From NCBI RefSeq assembly GCF_963583255.1, contig NC_084817.1, forward strand, positions 21,238,837 through 21,302,836: DNA of 64,000 nucleotides. Direction: 5' to 3'. The notes beneath the pieces were generated by a model that ran no database searches, was not told the origin of the DNA, and worked only from the letters and a program-made list of their open reading frames with translations. Both the position numbers and the translations under genes were made by a program. The DNA comes from Pyrus communis (taxonomy: Eukaryota; Streptophyta; Magnoliopsida; Rosales; Rosaceae). How positions within the stretch are numbered: position 1 is the stretch's first letter; each line of letters begins with the position of its first letter. Below, one piece after another: positions 12,918 to 24,264 of the stretch.

Positions 12918-14285
12918 CTGAAATAGTTATCAACATACTAACCCCCAAAGTTTTATGAAAACTCAATAACATAATGTGTAATAGGTTTTCTGAAAACCCT
13001 AGTATGCCATAAAACCTTCATAAAACATATATCGTATAATGTGCTACGTAGTGGTATCATAGTGGCCCGTGGTACTACATCTTGAGATCAAATACGTACT
13101 CTTGAAAAACTATTTTCTTTTTTAGTTTTGAAATGCATACATGTACATTGTAAGAAATGAATTGATTCCTTTTTGCTGTTTTTTTCTCAGTTGATAAGAT
13201 CTTGTGGTTCATGTTCTCGAAATTATATGTGTTCTAGGGTTGACGTAGGTAGTTTATGGATCTAAAGGAACTGCATATGTTTCTGAGAAGACTGATCTAG
13301 TTTCTTTCACAACAATTTGTACCGTTTTCATTTGACAATCGTAGTGGGTCCACATTCTACTCTTGCTCAGAGTATTTTCAAAATTTCTTACCATTCAAAG
13401 TGTAGAAGATCATGAAGGACTGGGTCTAATTAATCTTATGAGTTATGAGGTGGATAGGTTGTGTTATTCACTTTTAGGAAGAAATTTAGAACTTTGGGAG
13501 TTATGGAAGTGCAATGATCTCTGATTTAGAGTTTGAGTTGAGTTTTTCTTTGTTTTCTTGAACTGGTTGGATTGGACTGCTGGCTCTAGCTTTTAAGTGC
13601 AGTGGAGTCGATATATGTGTCCTCCGCTGTGAAGAAGTTACTAGGTATATTTGACATTTTTTTCACCCCTTTTATGCTTAGGAAATCGGTAAGCTGGATG
13701 ACTAGATTGTGCAAGGCAGATGGTGTATAATGTGATGCTGCATTCGTTGTGCATTCATTTATGCTGTAATATGTGTTTTTGGTTAGTCTGTCTGCATCAG
13801 ACAAATGAACATATGCAATGCTCACCCTTACTTCTGATGTAGATCACATACCAGTCGACGGCCTGGACTATGTCAACAGTGCGCGATTGAGACTTGTCAA
13901 CTTCTTATTTTGCTGAACGTTTCTCGAAGCTCAAGTCAATCCGTCTTTGGCTTTTTTTAGCAAAAGTCTTAAATGCAATCAGATTGTAATCTTTTAGAGA
14001 TTAGGATTGCGTTTTTATACTTCTCTATCTTGTACACCGTTGAACTCTAGTAACCTTATGGGGTTGATACTTATGTAAATAATTTTATTAAAACCTACGT
14101 TTTGTATTTTAGGTTTTTCGCCGTCATTAAAACTCTTATCCAACCCATTTTATTTAAATAAAAAGGATTAATTGTTTTGGGAAACTTGAGACTTGGGAGT
14201 GCAACGCTTTGACAATTCGACGTTGTATTCTCAGGGTACTCGAGACACGTGCCACTGTCAAGTGACGGGATTTTAGGGTGTGACA
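12529..14285 (-). mobile_element. Decayed, interrupted gypsy-type LTR (reverse orientation)
   Basis: Read on the minus strand it starts TGTCACACCC at 14285 and ends GCGTGTCA at 12529, the same ends as other long LTRs in this window. The 12830-13085 part matches, in reverse, 29640-29880 of the solo LTR, including the (TA)n tract and the 'gcgcaaaacaaacatgag' block. Similarity breaks at about 13085. From there to roughly 13300 the sequence instead matches 21660-21870 in inverted form, so the LTR is interrupted or composite. No matching 5-bp target duplication was found. Confidence 0.6.
12873..12914. repeat. (TA)n microsatellite
   Basis: About 20 TA units inside the reverse-oriented LTR. An equivalent (TA)n tract sits at the same point of the LTR near 29788-29832. 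Confidence 0.95.
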
Positions 14286-16118
14286 TAACTAATGTTACAT
14301 GTATAGTATGCATCATGTCCAATCAATATTGTTGGATAAATTCAGGTGATGTCTTTCCTGCGATTTCTTACTAATGTAGACTAAATCTCTTACTACTCTG
14401 CTAATACCTCGTCAAAAGACAGCACATGTGCTGTTTTCATACGAACACTTTTTTTGAAAAATGCCTAACTTTTATTGATCATTCAAAGAATAAATAACTA
14501 TACACATTATTTCAAAGGGAAAATGTTTTTGTGATCGCTAACTGGCACATTTCTGCGGAGTGAAGTTGCTTATCTCCTTTGGAAGTTAAGGTACTTGATG
14601 CCGTAGGCAAAGAGAAAGAAGAAGAGAAGGACCCAACCAACGTGAGCAAACACTACGGGGATTACAAAATCCTCTTCAAAGCCCAAATAGTCCTTAAGGA
14701 ACTGATTCACTGGCTTAGACTTCTCACCAGGAATTTCGACTAGAGTCTTAACATCGCCCATTTGAGATGCGATGAGGCCATAGATTGTCCAGGCGATTGG
14801 AGAACCCCAGTAGTACCACCTCCACCAGATGGGAATTAGCTGCGATATTGAGATTTAATTGTTAGGAATACACTAGTAACAGAGATCATCCGTAGCAAGG
14901 TAAATAAGATATAAGTAAACTCCGATGAGCAATCTGCATATATTTGGTTTTTTTTTATGATCACTTGCTCAATCATGCAAATACTAATGACTTCTAACAA
15001 CAATTTGTTGCATGTTGTCCTTATAATTCATTTGTTCAACATTCTAAGGCATGAAAGAAAGAAGAATAACTTATGACATACCGTTTGTGGGACGAGGAAA
15101 CCAGAGAACAAGTTCCAGAAGCTCATGAAGAAGCCCATAACAATTGCAGCAATTTGGGGACCAGGAGTTAGGGCAACCGCCATCATCCCGTACATGGAGA
15201 AGTATGTGAAGCACATGAATATGAAGTAGTAGAAGTACAAAAATTTGTCCACCTTCCAATTGAACCCAATCATGCCATAAAAAATAAGGGAATACGCAAG
15301 GGTTTGGATTAAAACGTAAAGTGTCTCAATAGCCACCTGCAACACCAACATCATGAATCAATAACAAAAGCAACCAAACACATAACCCTGAGCATAATTT
15401 CCAATATATTACCTGAGAGAATGCATAAGGCAACTCAGAATACATCCCAGCAGCTCTTTCACGGTAGAAAACTGTTCGTTCAACAGCAATAACAGATTGC
15501 ACAGCAGAAGCATTGCCCGCCCCAAAGAAAAGAATAGCACCGTATCCTGCACCCAACAGATTCATAATGTCTTGCTGTGTGTTCCTGTTCACAAGTCAAT
15601 ATGCAGTTGAATATTATATAACTGACAATTCTCAGAAACACAAAATTCTTAATTGGTGAAAACATTTAACTGGGTCACAAAGTCAAATTAAATTAAAAGA
15701 ATGCAGGTGATCATAAAGTTCTTAAACTTACATTTTCTTTCCTTTGTTCCAAAAGATAATACCAAATATAATTCCGACAGAGACAGTCATGAAAAACCTA
15801 ATGGCATTGTACTGCAAGTTCCTCCAGTATGACCAGTGTTGTTTTCAGAAGCAAGCTTTGCACTGAGTTAAAAAGCTTTGGGAGAATTGGGTGGGGAAGT
15901 AAAGATCCTTGGAGCCTGGTTGTGGCGTGGTTAGTTCCTTGATAAGTTCCTGGTTTCTCCTGAACAGGTGAAACAAAGATGTAAATTTTCAAACACAAAC
16001 AGACAAGTCGATCACTACAACAGAAATGTTTACACGTAACCTACCTGTAGAGATCAGAGTTTGCAAATATTTCTGCAAAGTCTACATCATTTTGAGACTC
16101 GACAGCAGCAGAGCTGAC

Positions 16119-16461
16119 GGGCTGGTTTGGTATTGCTGTGCTTTGAAAAAAAGCTGCTTCTGCTGTGCTGTGAGAATAAGCAGCTGTGAAATAAAGCAGC
16201 AGAGTGTTTGGTAAACTTTTTTGTAAAAGAACTTTTGAAAAAAAAAACAGTATTATAGTGTTTGGTAAACTTTGATGTAAAACAGATGTGAAAAAAAAGC
16301 TAGCTTTTCAAAGCTGGGTTTTGCAGCTTCTTGTTTTTGGCTTTTTTTCACCCAAAACTGTGAAAAAAAGCTGAAGCTGAATGTTTACCAAACACAAAAA
16401 CAGCTCCCAGCTTTTTTTTATACCAGCTTTTTTCAGAATCACCTCAGTATCAAACCAGCCC
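16119..16461. mobile_element. 343-bp MITE inside exon 16 of the pseudogene
   Basis: Absent from the intact copy, where the exon is continuous at 8971-8980. Terminal inverted repeats begin GGGCTGGTTTG on both ends and continue imperfectly for about 38 bases. The insertion is flanked by a 3-bp duplication GAC (16116-16118 and 16462-16464; GTC on the gene strand). The interior repeats gtgtttggtaaac and AGCTTTTTT motifs. A 3-bp non-TWA duplication does not fit Tourist/PIF; the superfamily is unresolved. Confidence 0.9.
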
Positions 16462-18408
16462 GACGTCTAACATCCAGGTAGCAGGATGTAAGCCTCTTTG
16501 ATCTTCGGAATCCCTGGAATAGCCTGCATGATGCTTTGGATAAGTCAAACATGTAACTGTTAATTACTTTTCTATATAACAAGTTTATCTGATGTTTGAA
16601 AAATTTTCTTCCTGAACTTGGCTTTAGCCCCAAGTCAGGATTAGATCAAATGGAGCGGTTTCGATCATTGGAAGGAAATTTAACATGAAAGCTAGTGTAT
16701 TCACCTACCTCGAAAATGTCAATGCTAGGTTGGTGAATAATGCAAACAATAGTTCGTCCTGTATCCACAGTGTTTCTTACACTATGCATAACAATAGCGG
16801 CTGGTCTAGCATCAAGACCTGATGTCGGCTCATGCATGAAGATGATGGATGGATTAGCAACCAATTCTACAGAAATAGTGAGCCTCTTTCTCTGCTCAGT
16901 TGAAAGTCCATTAACTCCTGGAAGTCCAACTAAAGCATCCCTCAATGGATTAAGCTCGACCAAATCTATGACCTCGTCAACAAACATCTACAGAAACAGA
17001 AAGAAAAAAGTAAATAAGGACTGAATTGCAAGTGATCACAAATTAAATGGTAGAACTACTCAAAGTCAAAGCGGTTAAAATAAATTACATACCTTTCGTT
17101 TATCCTTCGTGACATCCTTGGGAAGACATAACCAGGCAGAGTATACGAGAGATTCATAAACAGTAACAAATGGTGAATGAATGTCATTCTGTTCACATTA
17201 ACCGCTGACCCGAGCAAATGTGGCTTGGTTCTTTGGGTATCCCGAGATGGTAATACTTCCTTCAATGTACCCACCAGTCTTTCTTCCAGCTAAAACATCC
17301 ATCAAGGTTGTCTTTCCAGCACCACTGACACCAACCAATGCAGTCAGAACACCAGGCCTAAATGCACCACTAACATCTCGTAGAAGTTGGAGTCGAGTCT
17401 CTTCAATCCCTTGGCTCTTCATTTCCTGGTAAGGAACACAAGTATCAAGACCAAATTGACCAATGACATGTGTTTGCCATCATATGTATGATCGGTTGCA
17501 AGACTAAAACAGTCACTTCTTAACCAATGAGCACAAACTCATTTTTCATTTCGTTTAATGCCTTGTTAATTTATAAGTACTCACATTGATTGCTTGAAGT
17601 TAGCATATCAAAGAAAATAGACGCAAAGTTACTTACAGGAGGCATATCTACGTAGTAGTTCATCTGGTTGAAAGCAAGTGAAAGGGGCTCGAAGGGCAAA
17701 ACCATTCCTTTTTTGGCTTGATTTCTCACTTGCATATCAGTACCTGACGTTAGTCATTTTGTATTAGACAATGAGATGTAAGTTTTATGCGATAGGTTTT
17801 GTTATAATGCTTATCTCGCTAATTCATTGTTTTCACAGCCAGGTGTGGTAAATAGATGAATGAGAGGTGGAGTAATTCATTATTTATAATGCATATGCAA
17901 ATTAAGATCCACAAGAAATATAACATTATACCTTCTGGATTGGATCGTCGCTTGCTCTTATTTTCAGAGTTGTCATTATCGATCAAGGTTTTATTATCTA
18001 CAATTGCTGCAATTTAGTTAAAAGAGAAAGCAAATAATCAGAACTTAAACCAAGGATCCTGGTTCACTAGTACTAATGAGTAAAAAGACTGAACACAATT
18101 CACTTACGGTCTAAGAAGGTCAATGCTGCAACGAAAAGAAGGTTAAAAAGAATAGAAAACCCGAAAAGTGTGCCAATACAAATCCAAAACCAAGTATCTG
18201 TGGTAAACAGTCCTCTTCCCTTCAGACGGACGTTTCCAACTGTGTTTTCAGCCGCGTTAGGGACAGGCTGTGAAAAAGAAATTACACAGTTTGTTATTTG
18301 TTAAGCTCATTTTTAATATTACCATATAAGGAGAACTCAACTTAGATTTGACAGAACTTACAGTGCTCCATCTTTCGTCAAGAAATTCATTGATGGCAAT
18401 CGCATTTT

Positions 18409-18431
18409 GTCATCTGCAAACATTTGCCTGT
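18409..18431. other. Inverted 23-base filler at the deletion junction
   Basis: At the point where intron 6 is joined to exon 9 in the pseudogene, 23 bases are identical to 5435-5457 in intron 6 of the intact copy, in the same window orientation. Relative to each gene's sense strand they are therefore inverted. The outer end shares a short run (cattt and gcctgt, one base apart) with the normal intron sequence, as expected for a microhomology-guided template switch. Confidence 0.85.
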
Positions 18432-20064
18432 GCTATCACGTTCGACATACTACACGCACTCATACTGGTGTAATATGAGGTAAAGTCTCATACCGGTCGT
18501 TACACGTTTCCTTTGTCCACCAGATATGCCCCTTTTCATGTCATCACCAACAACCGTATCAGCACACACATCTAATCCGAGTATCTGTCAGAAGAACAAA
18601 AATAGTTAGGCTTGCACAATAAGAGCTAAACAGCTCATTCTTATTATTGAATTTACAAACCTTGAGAACGTAATCTGTGATCAAACTCGCTTTCTGGCCA
18701 GACAAAGATGTGGCTTTCATGACTGCATCGATTTCAGGGTCTGGTTTGATACCGGAATCTTTCTCCCGTCTAGACAACTCTACCAGCATATGATACCTGG
18801 TTCCAACTCCCAGGCAACGTCCGGAAAAGTCCAACGTTTCACTAACGGTCATCTCACCATAATGAAGATCATGCTGGCTAATGTAAGCTAAGGTTCTTTG
18901 AGGCACAAATTCCTCAAATTCATGGCCACAGTAGGTCACTTTTCTAGTTACCTGTTCATAACCCCTACTTCAATACATATATATATATATATATAAAAAA
19001 GAAACACGAAACATGTAGGTGCTCGTCTGCAATAGAACAACCGAATAAAATGTAAGGATTTCGAGAGGATTACAAACCCTTAGATCCTTGTCAAGTTTTC
19101 CTGCGAGCGCTTTTAGAAGTGTTGTTTTTCCCGATGAAGGAGGTCCCAGAAGCAGTGTCATCCTGGAAACAAAGAAACCAAGCTCTTAAATTCTGTCGGA
19201 ATAACGAATTGTTATTGATACAAAAAAAACGTAACACGAGTCCAGGAAAGAGATTAAATCTGCAAAGATCTTGAGCATACCTCGATGGCCTCACGATGCC
19301 GCTCACATCTTGGTGAATCTGAACATTTCTTTACTTTGACGGTAAGAGTTCAAGCATTCCAATTATTCCCTATTCATATCCATAGAAATTTACAAATCTG
19401 TGAGCTCATCATACAAATTTAGAAATAAACAATGAAATTTTAGCAGTGTTGAAAAGTACCTCTATCATGTTCAAGGAAGAATTTAGCAGTGTTGGAAGTG
19501 CTCTGCTGCCAACATATGCATCTCCCTGTATTGATACTTTCTCAAATCTAACCTCAACTTTAGGAACGTCAATCCCAACCCTGTTTCCAATCAACCAAAA
19601 ACATTCAAAACCAAACTCGATTTTTGCCAACCAAACAAGCAAAATATACGTATATCAAAACCCCAATTCAACAAAAACAGAATACAAATCACAAACCTTT
19701 CATTTCTAGCTCTCAGGTTCTTCAAGAACTTCTCATTGTCATTCTCCACAGCCCTAAGTATGCTATCCATCAACCGCTTCTTTTCTTGCTCCCCAAGATT
19801 CGCCATATCGATTTCTTCTGCCACAAGCTTCCCATTGCTCATGGTCTGCCTCAGCATGCCCCTCCTCATCCTATCATATGTAGGCAGCCTCTCTATGGCC
19901 GCCCACTTGAGCTCCTCCTCCTCACTCATCACCTGCTGCCGCCCACTTCGCTGAAAAGCATCCAGCGCGTTCCACATCTCCCTCACACTCGCAGACCGCC
20001 AGCTCCCTCGACTGCTGGTCTGCCGGGATAAGTCCTCCCCAGCAAGCCCTGCCGCAATAGACAT

Positions 20065-20173
20065 GGCTGCTGCTTGCTAGCTCCAATAAAACCAATCAAA
20101 TAAGCCTCAGGTCAAGATTTCCGAAACCGATTGAACTATTGAGGAAATTATGATTTCGTTAATTGAACAATAT

Positions 20174-20225
<52 letters not shown>

Positions 20226-20445
20226 GTATATATATGTATGTATGTATATACACACACACGAAACATAATGTTAAGCTTGGTAGTTGGTAGTAAAAGAGTC
20301 AACCTTAGACTTGAGTTGGTCGGGTTATGGTCAATTATTGGTGTTGAACCAAGGGTTTTTCTATTTGCTGGTATGCGCGTGATTCTATTTATATCTTTCT
20401 AATTTTACGTTCGAACTCATCACCAATGTGATGTGAAAATCAATC
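20065..20445. other. Upstream region of the pseudogene, with microsatellite
   Basis: 20065-20170 and 20404-20445 match the intact gene's upstream region (about 3560-3675 and 3229-3265) in inverted form. Between them is a (TA)n then TATG/TGTA microsatellite (about 20174-20262), expanded compared with the short TA/CA tract at 3510-3530. Confidence 0.75.
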
Positions 20446-21980
20446 GCGGAGCCAAATATTTTAGAAACGTCGTATTACAGCATCATTATCAATAGATTGA
20501 ATGTATTTTTCATTCTTTATAACCAAGTTGTCATTCAACTATTGGTTTCCATTCATTTTTCATTGTATACAACTAAGTTATCATTCCATCATTGATTTCG
20601 CATATGATGTGGATTATGCACAATATTGACCACTAAAAATGCTCTCCCTATTTTGGAATGGTTGTAATTTATTTGCCTTAGCCACTATAGGGTCATATAA
20701 AACTTCAAAGAGGAGATATTTTAAGTTGTTGGGGAGCCAAAACGCCCCATCTTGGCTCTGTGGTGAAAATTCATCAACGGCCAAGGTTTTACCCATATTT
20801 CTATACAATTAAACAAGAATATTACTTATACCACATATTTCATATCACGTTGTACCACCTCTTTAATAGAAAAAAGGATCCGTATGTCTTGATGGCCCCC
20901 ACCTATATTCGGGAGGTGATACAAATGTATATACGAAAGCTCTAACTTCGTAAATACTTGTTCGTGGTTTGTAGGATCATGTAGGAGGGCTTGTAAACCC
21001 TAACCCCAGAAACAATTCTAGCAACTTCCTTTTACGAGAGTGAAAGAATGATGATTTCCCTAATTTCCTCTCACTTTCACTTTCAGAGAGAGAGAGAGAG
21101 AGAGAGAGTGAAATTTGTTGCGACCGTTTGAGATCTTCAAGGCGCTATAAGGCGGTTCAACTCCCCAACGATCAAGTCCTTCACCGACCTCTCCTTGTAA
21201 ATTTAACTTTATTTTATTTTATTTTATTTTTACTTTTGATGATCGTAGCGTAGCGTATATAAGAGAAAGAGTGGCTCGTGCATCTTTTCTTCTTTTAGAC
21301 TTAAAACAGGAGGGTTTACTTCTATGTTTTTTGTATCACAATGAATCTTGTCATTTTATTTTTCAATCAATTTCCGCCATTGATGCATTCTGGCGATCGT
21401 TTCCTCAATTCATATTCTTTTGAAAAAGAGTACAAGGGATTCAAGGTGGTTTCAGCTTCAAGGTTTTAAAATTGTTATAAATTAGTTACTTCAAGTCACC
21501 CAATATCTATTTTATACGCGTTTGTCTTGAGTGTTACCACACATGAGAGGGCATGTGAGGATTAAAAAATTGTCCCGACGTTGGAAAAACTCAATGGTTC
21601 GAGAAAAGAAAGAAAAACTCAACAGTTTGCCCCGCAAACCGGTAGGAATATCTGCTTAAGGGAAATCATACTCTTTAAGATGTCAAGTCAAGGGTGCCGG
21701 GGACTTCAACCCTAGGATACACAATTTCGAAAACATGTACCACAAGATCGTACCAACTGAGAGGAAACAGAAAAAAAGAAGCAATTCATATCTTACAATG
21801 TACATGTATGCATTTCAAAACTAAAACGAACATAGTTCCAAGAGTATGTATTTGATCTCAAAAATGTATTTCTCTGCAGATAAATTATAACGCCCCGTTC
21901 CAAGTAAGTTGCTACTTATGGCTCAACATTTATTTTCTGTCATCAAAGTGTTACTCGTACAGCGTCAATATTACATTGAA
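20446..21980. other. Intergenic, repeats only
   Basis: Contains a MITE-like segment at about 20818-20935 (accacatatttcatatcacg, related to 2985-3192), a (GA)n tract at 21085-21109, repeated ttttattttatttta near 21210, and a segment (about 21660-21870) matching 13085-13300 in inverted orientation. A 64-codon minus-strand frame at 20614-20808 has no domain I recognise. No gene called. Confidence 0.5.
21660..21870 (-). repeat. Dispersed repeat, inverted partner at 13085-13300
   Basis: Its reverse complement shares gttttgaaatgcatacatgt, the following acattgtaag, then tctcagttg and gatcttgtgg, with the spacer segment at about 13085-13300. Neither copy has a recognisable coding sequence. Its presence inside the reverse LTR of the spacer suggests the spacer received sequence from another locus. 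Confidence 0.7.
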
Positions 21981-23258
21981 CTAAGATTCAGCTGATGATG
22001 CAGCATCATCTTTGTGCTTAACCATACCAGAATCCACAAGGATGGGAATCTCTGCTGCAAGCCATGGTGCAAGACCCAAACAGAGTGCATGTGCTATACC
22101 AAATCTTGGGCTGCATAACATGAGAAAGATCATAAGTACTAATAGCCGATAACTCCAAACTTGTTTGATTAAACAAATGGGCACTTTGTTTACATTAACG
22201 CTTTCGAGAAGAGATTAGAGTAAGTTCCTCGTACGAGATTAAAGGAAGAATGGCACTTTCATAGTCATAAATTACTATGTGAATACAATGAAATGCAAAA
22301 GTTCCCCATATCGATGTTTCCCACTATAATTCAAATTAAGGAATACGAAAATGTGTTGTGCAAGTTCTCCACAAATTATTTACCTTCCACAGAAAAGAAA
22401 ACAAACATCATTCTTCCACAAAAGAAAATGCAACTACACGAATTGGTTTCAAAAACAGAAGACTAACATATTGAAATATACAAACCATGCATCCAAATTT
22501 TCAGCTCGAAGCAAATAATCTAAAAGCAAAACAAATTTCGAGTTGCAACAAAACTTGAGTTTTGATTGTTCTGTCATGTCATATTTCTCACGCGAATTTA
22601 GAACCGAGTTCACAGCTGATTTTGAAATCTCTTGTAAATCCAAAATTAAAATTTTCCCCAAAAAAAAAAAAAAAAAAAAAACCACTTTCCTTTCATTTCT
22701 TACAATTTCTCGGTGACCAAACATACAACAAATTAAAGACAACAAAATAGAAAATTTACCAGTTCTTGGCCCAAAGAGGCTTGAAATGCACCGTCAAGCA
22801 GATCTTTCCCCCTCTATACATCTGAAACAAATCCAAAATTACCCAGAAATTAAAGAAACTAAATTACTATCAGAAAGCAAAAAAAGGGGGAAGGGGTAAA
22901 ATCGAAAAATCAAAATAAGGCCGACCTTTTGGGTCTTGCCGTCGAGCTGAGGGAGCTCAAGTTCCGGTGCGGTGGCGGGGTAGGTGATCGGGATATCAAA
23001 CTGGAGATCGAATTCGTACTTGAGGAGGTTGTGGACGTACCAGCACTTGCCTGTCCACCGTGTGCCCTCGGGATTGGCGGCGGAGATTCGGAACCAATCG
23101 TTGTCGTTGGACTTGTTCATCTGGGTGTAGGCGATCAGCGCCTTGTACTCTTCCTTCAGCCGCTGCGTCCACGCCGCGCCGTCTCTAGGACCGGCCTTGG
23201 TCGTCAAGAGCGGGATCTGGGTCAGCGTCGACTTGGTGTTCGGGTCCCAACCCTCCAT
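21981..23258 (-). CDS. UFC1: Ubiquitin-fold modifier-conjugating enzyme 1 (UFC1)
   Basis: E2-like enzyme that accepts UFM1 from UBA5 as a thioester and passes it on with UFL1. UFMylation acts mainly at the ER, on ribosomes and in ER-phagy. Three exons on the minus strand: 23258-22926, 22821-22760, 22110-21981; 525 nt, 174 aa plus stop, GT-AG introns. The start [18 protein letters not shown] is the family start. Further marks are [16 protein letters not shown] and [17 protein letters not shown], then exon 2 [19 protein letters not shown], where Cys119 is the expected catalytic residue (Cys116 in human UFC1). Exon 3 gives [20 protein letters not shown] and an acidic/Ser tail. Length is normal and no damage is seen. 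The divergent neighbour (24265 on) is a pseudogene. Confidence 0.96.
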
Positions 23259-23299
23259 TTTTGTTCTTCTCACAGAGCAAAAACCCTAACCCCCAATTT

Positions 23300-24264
23300 A
23301 ATTCGATTCGCACTGTTTCTTTGTCCACTTAAAAAATTGTTGGCTTCTTTATTTTACCGGGAAAAAGCCTTGTTATAATTAGGCCGTTTGGCGTTTCTTT
23401 TTCATTTAAAAAAAAAAAAAAAAAACCTTCAAAGTTTGGTAATAATAAAAATTTATGCTTTAAAACCAACGTGTCTAGAAATCAGCTTTTAAAAGCAGCT
23501 TGTACGTTGGTTTTTAATGGTTTATTTAAAGGTGCTTTTAAAATATTTGAAATTAATCTTGAATTCCAAAATCATTTAAATGTTTTTTTTAGAAGAAGCA
23601 TCAAATATACGTTTTTTGTAAGAATCACTTAAGATGTTTTTTTAGAATCTACTTGAATTTTTACTAAGAATTGATTTCAAAAATATTTTTATCGAAAAAT
23701 CTTTCAGTCATTTAAAAATACTTTCAAACGAGGATAAACCCTATAATTTGTTAAATATTTCTTTATAATTATATAATTTATTATATTATTACATTTGATA
23801 TACTGCACTGTGATTTTGAACACACTGAGAATTCTCAAAACTTGTAGCCAAAATCCACATGAACCGACCCTTTGCAGATACAATATATGGTTTGGAAACT
23901 TTGGCTGTACGAGTTGGGAATATTAAAAGTTTGGATCTTGATTCTGTTAATATACCCAATTATACCAGAATTTGATAGAATCTTAGGGTCCTTTTGGTAC
24001 TGTATGTGAGTCCAAGTATTTTAACTCAGAAACTGTTTTTGAGTTACAACTCTCGATTTCTTGTTTGGTAGGCCATTTTGAAAAACTGAATTTAAGAATA
24101 ACTCAGAGTGCCCAAGCCTTCAGCTGATCTGATAGCCACTGTTAAACAGTTGTATGAACAAAATTAAAGGTTTTTCTATTAACTAAAGCTTCTTCTTTTG
24201 AATAGTAGTTAAATCTCTTGCTATTTTCATGTTCAAAACTGAGTTGGGAAATTCTTGGCTGCAG
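23300..24264. other. UFC1 upstream region; AT-rich, no gene
   Basis: Holds the UFC1 promoter side, a poly(A) tract at about 23408-23425, and low-complexity sequence with repeated 'cttttaaaagcagctt'-like words (23480-23540). A segment at 23985-24110 with 'cctttTggtactg' and 'gtttggtaggcc' may be an old transposon remnant. No coding sequence. Confidence 0.45.

Larger units (their letters stand above)
14570..20064 (-). pseudogene. PDR-type ABCG transporter pseudogene (inverted copy)
   Basis: Degenerate twin of the gene at 3676-10518, read from ATG at 20064 to TAA at 14570. Exons 1 and 2 are open (exon 1 ends 19697). Lesions seen directly: in exon 3 a Lys codon has become TAA (19333-19331); after exon 6 the sequence jumps from intron 6 into the middle of exon 9, removing the NBD1 Walker B/H-loop and nearly all of TMD1 (about 1.6 kb by comparison with the intact copy); in exon 13 a Tyr codon is TAA (17200-17198) just before the NBD2 Q-loop region; the NBD2 Walker B Asp is changed ([10 protein letters not shown]); a MITE splits exon 16 (16119-16461); in exon 17 a Trp codon is TGA (15847-15845). 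No transporter can be made. Remaining splice sites look mostly kept, so transcription is still possible. Confidence 0.95.
14350..20445 (-). repeat. Right arm of the inverted gene duplication
   Basis: Reverse-complement counterpart of 3229-10738. It is shorter because of an internal deletion in the gene body, and carries an added MITE and a TA/TATG microsatellite expansion upstream. Convergent with the intact copy across a 3.6-kb spacer. Confidence 0.93.

Noticed and set aside
14570..20064. Second functional ABCG transporter gene
   Set aside because: Three nonsense codons, a MITE in an exon and loss of most of NBD1's end and TMD1 rule out a full transporter.
22929..23378. 149-codon plus-strand frame
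   Set aside because: Antisense to UFC1 exon 1.
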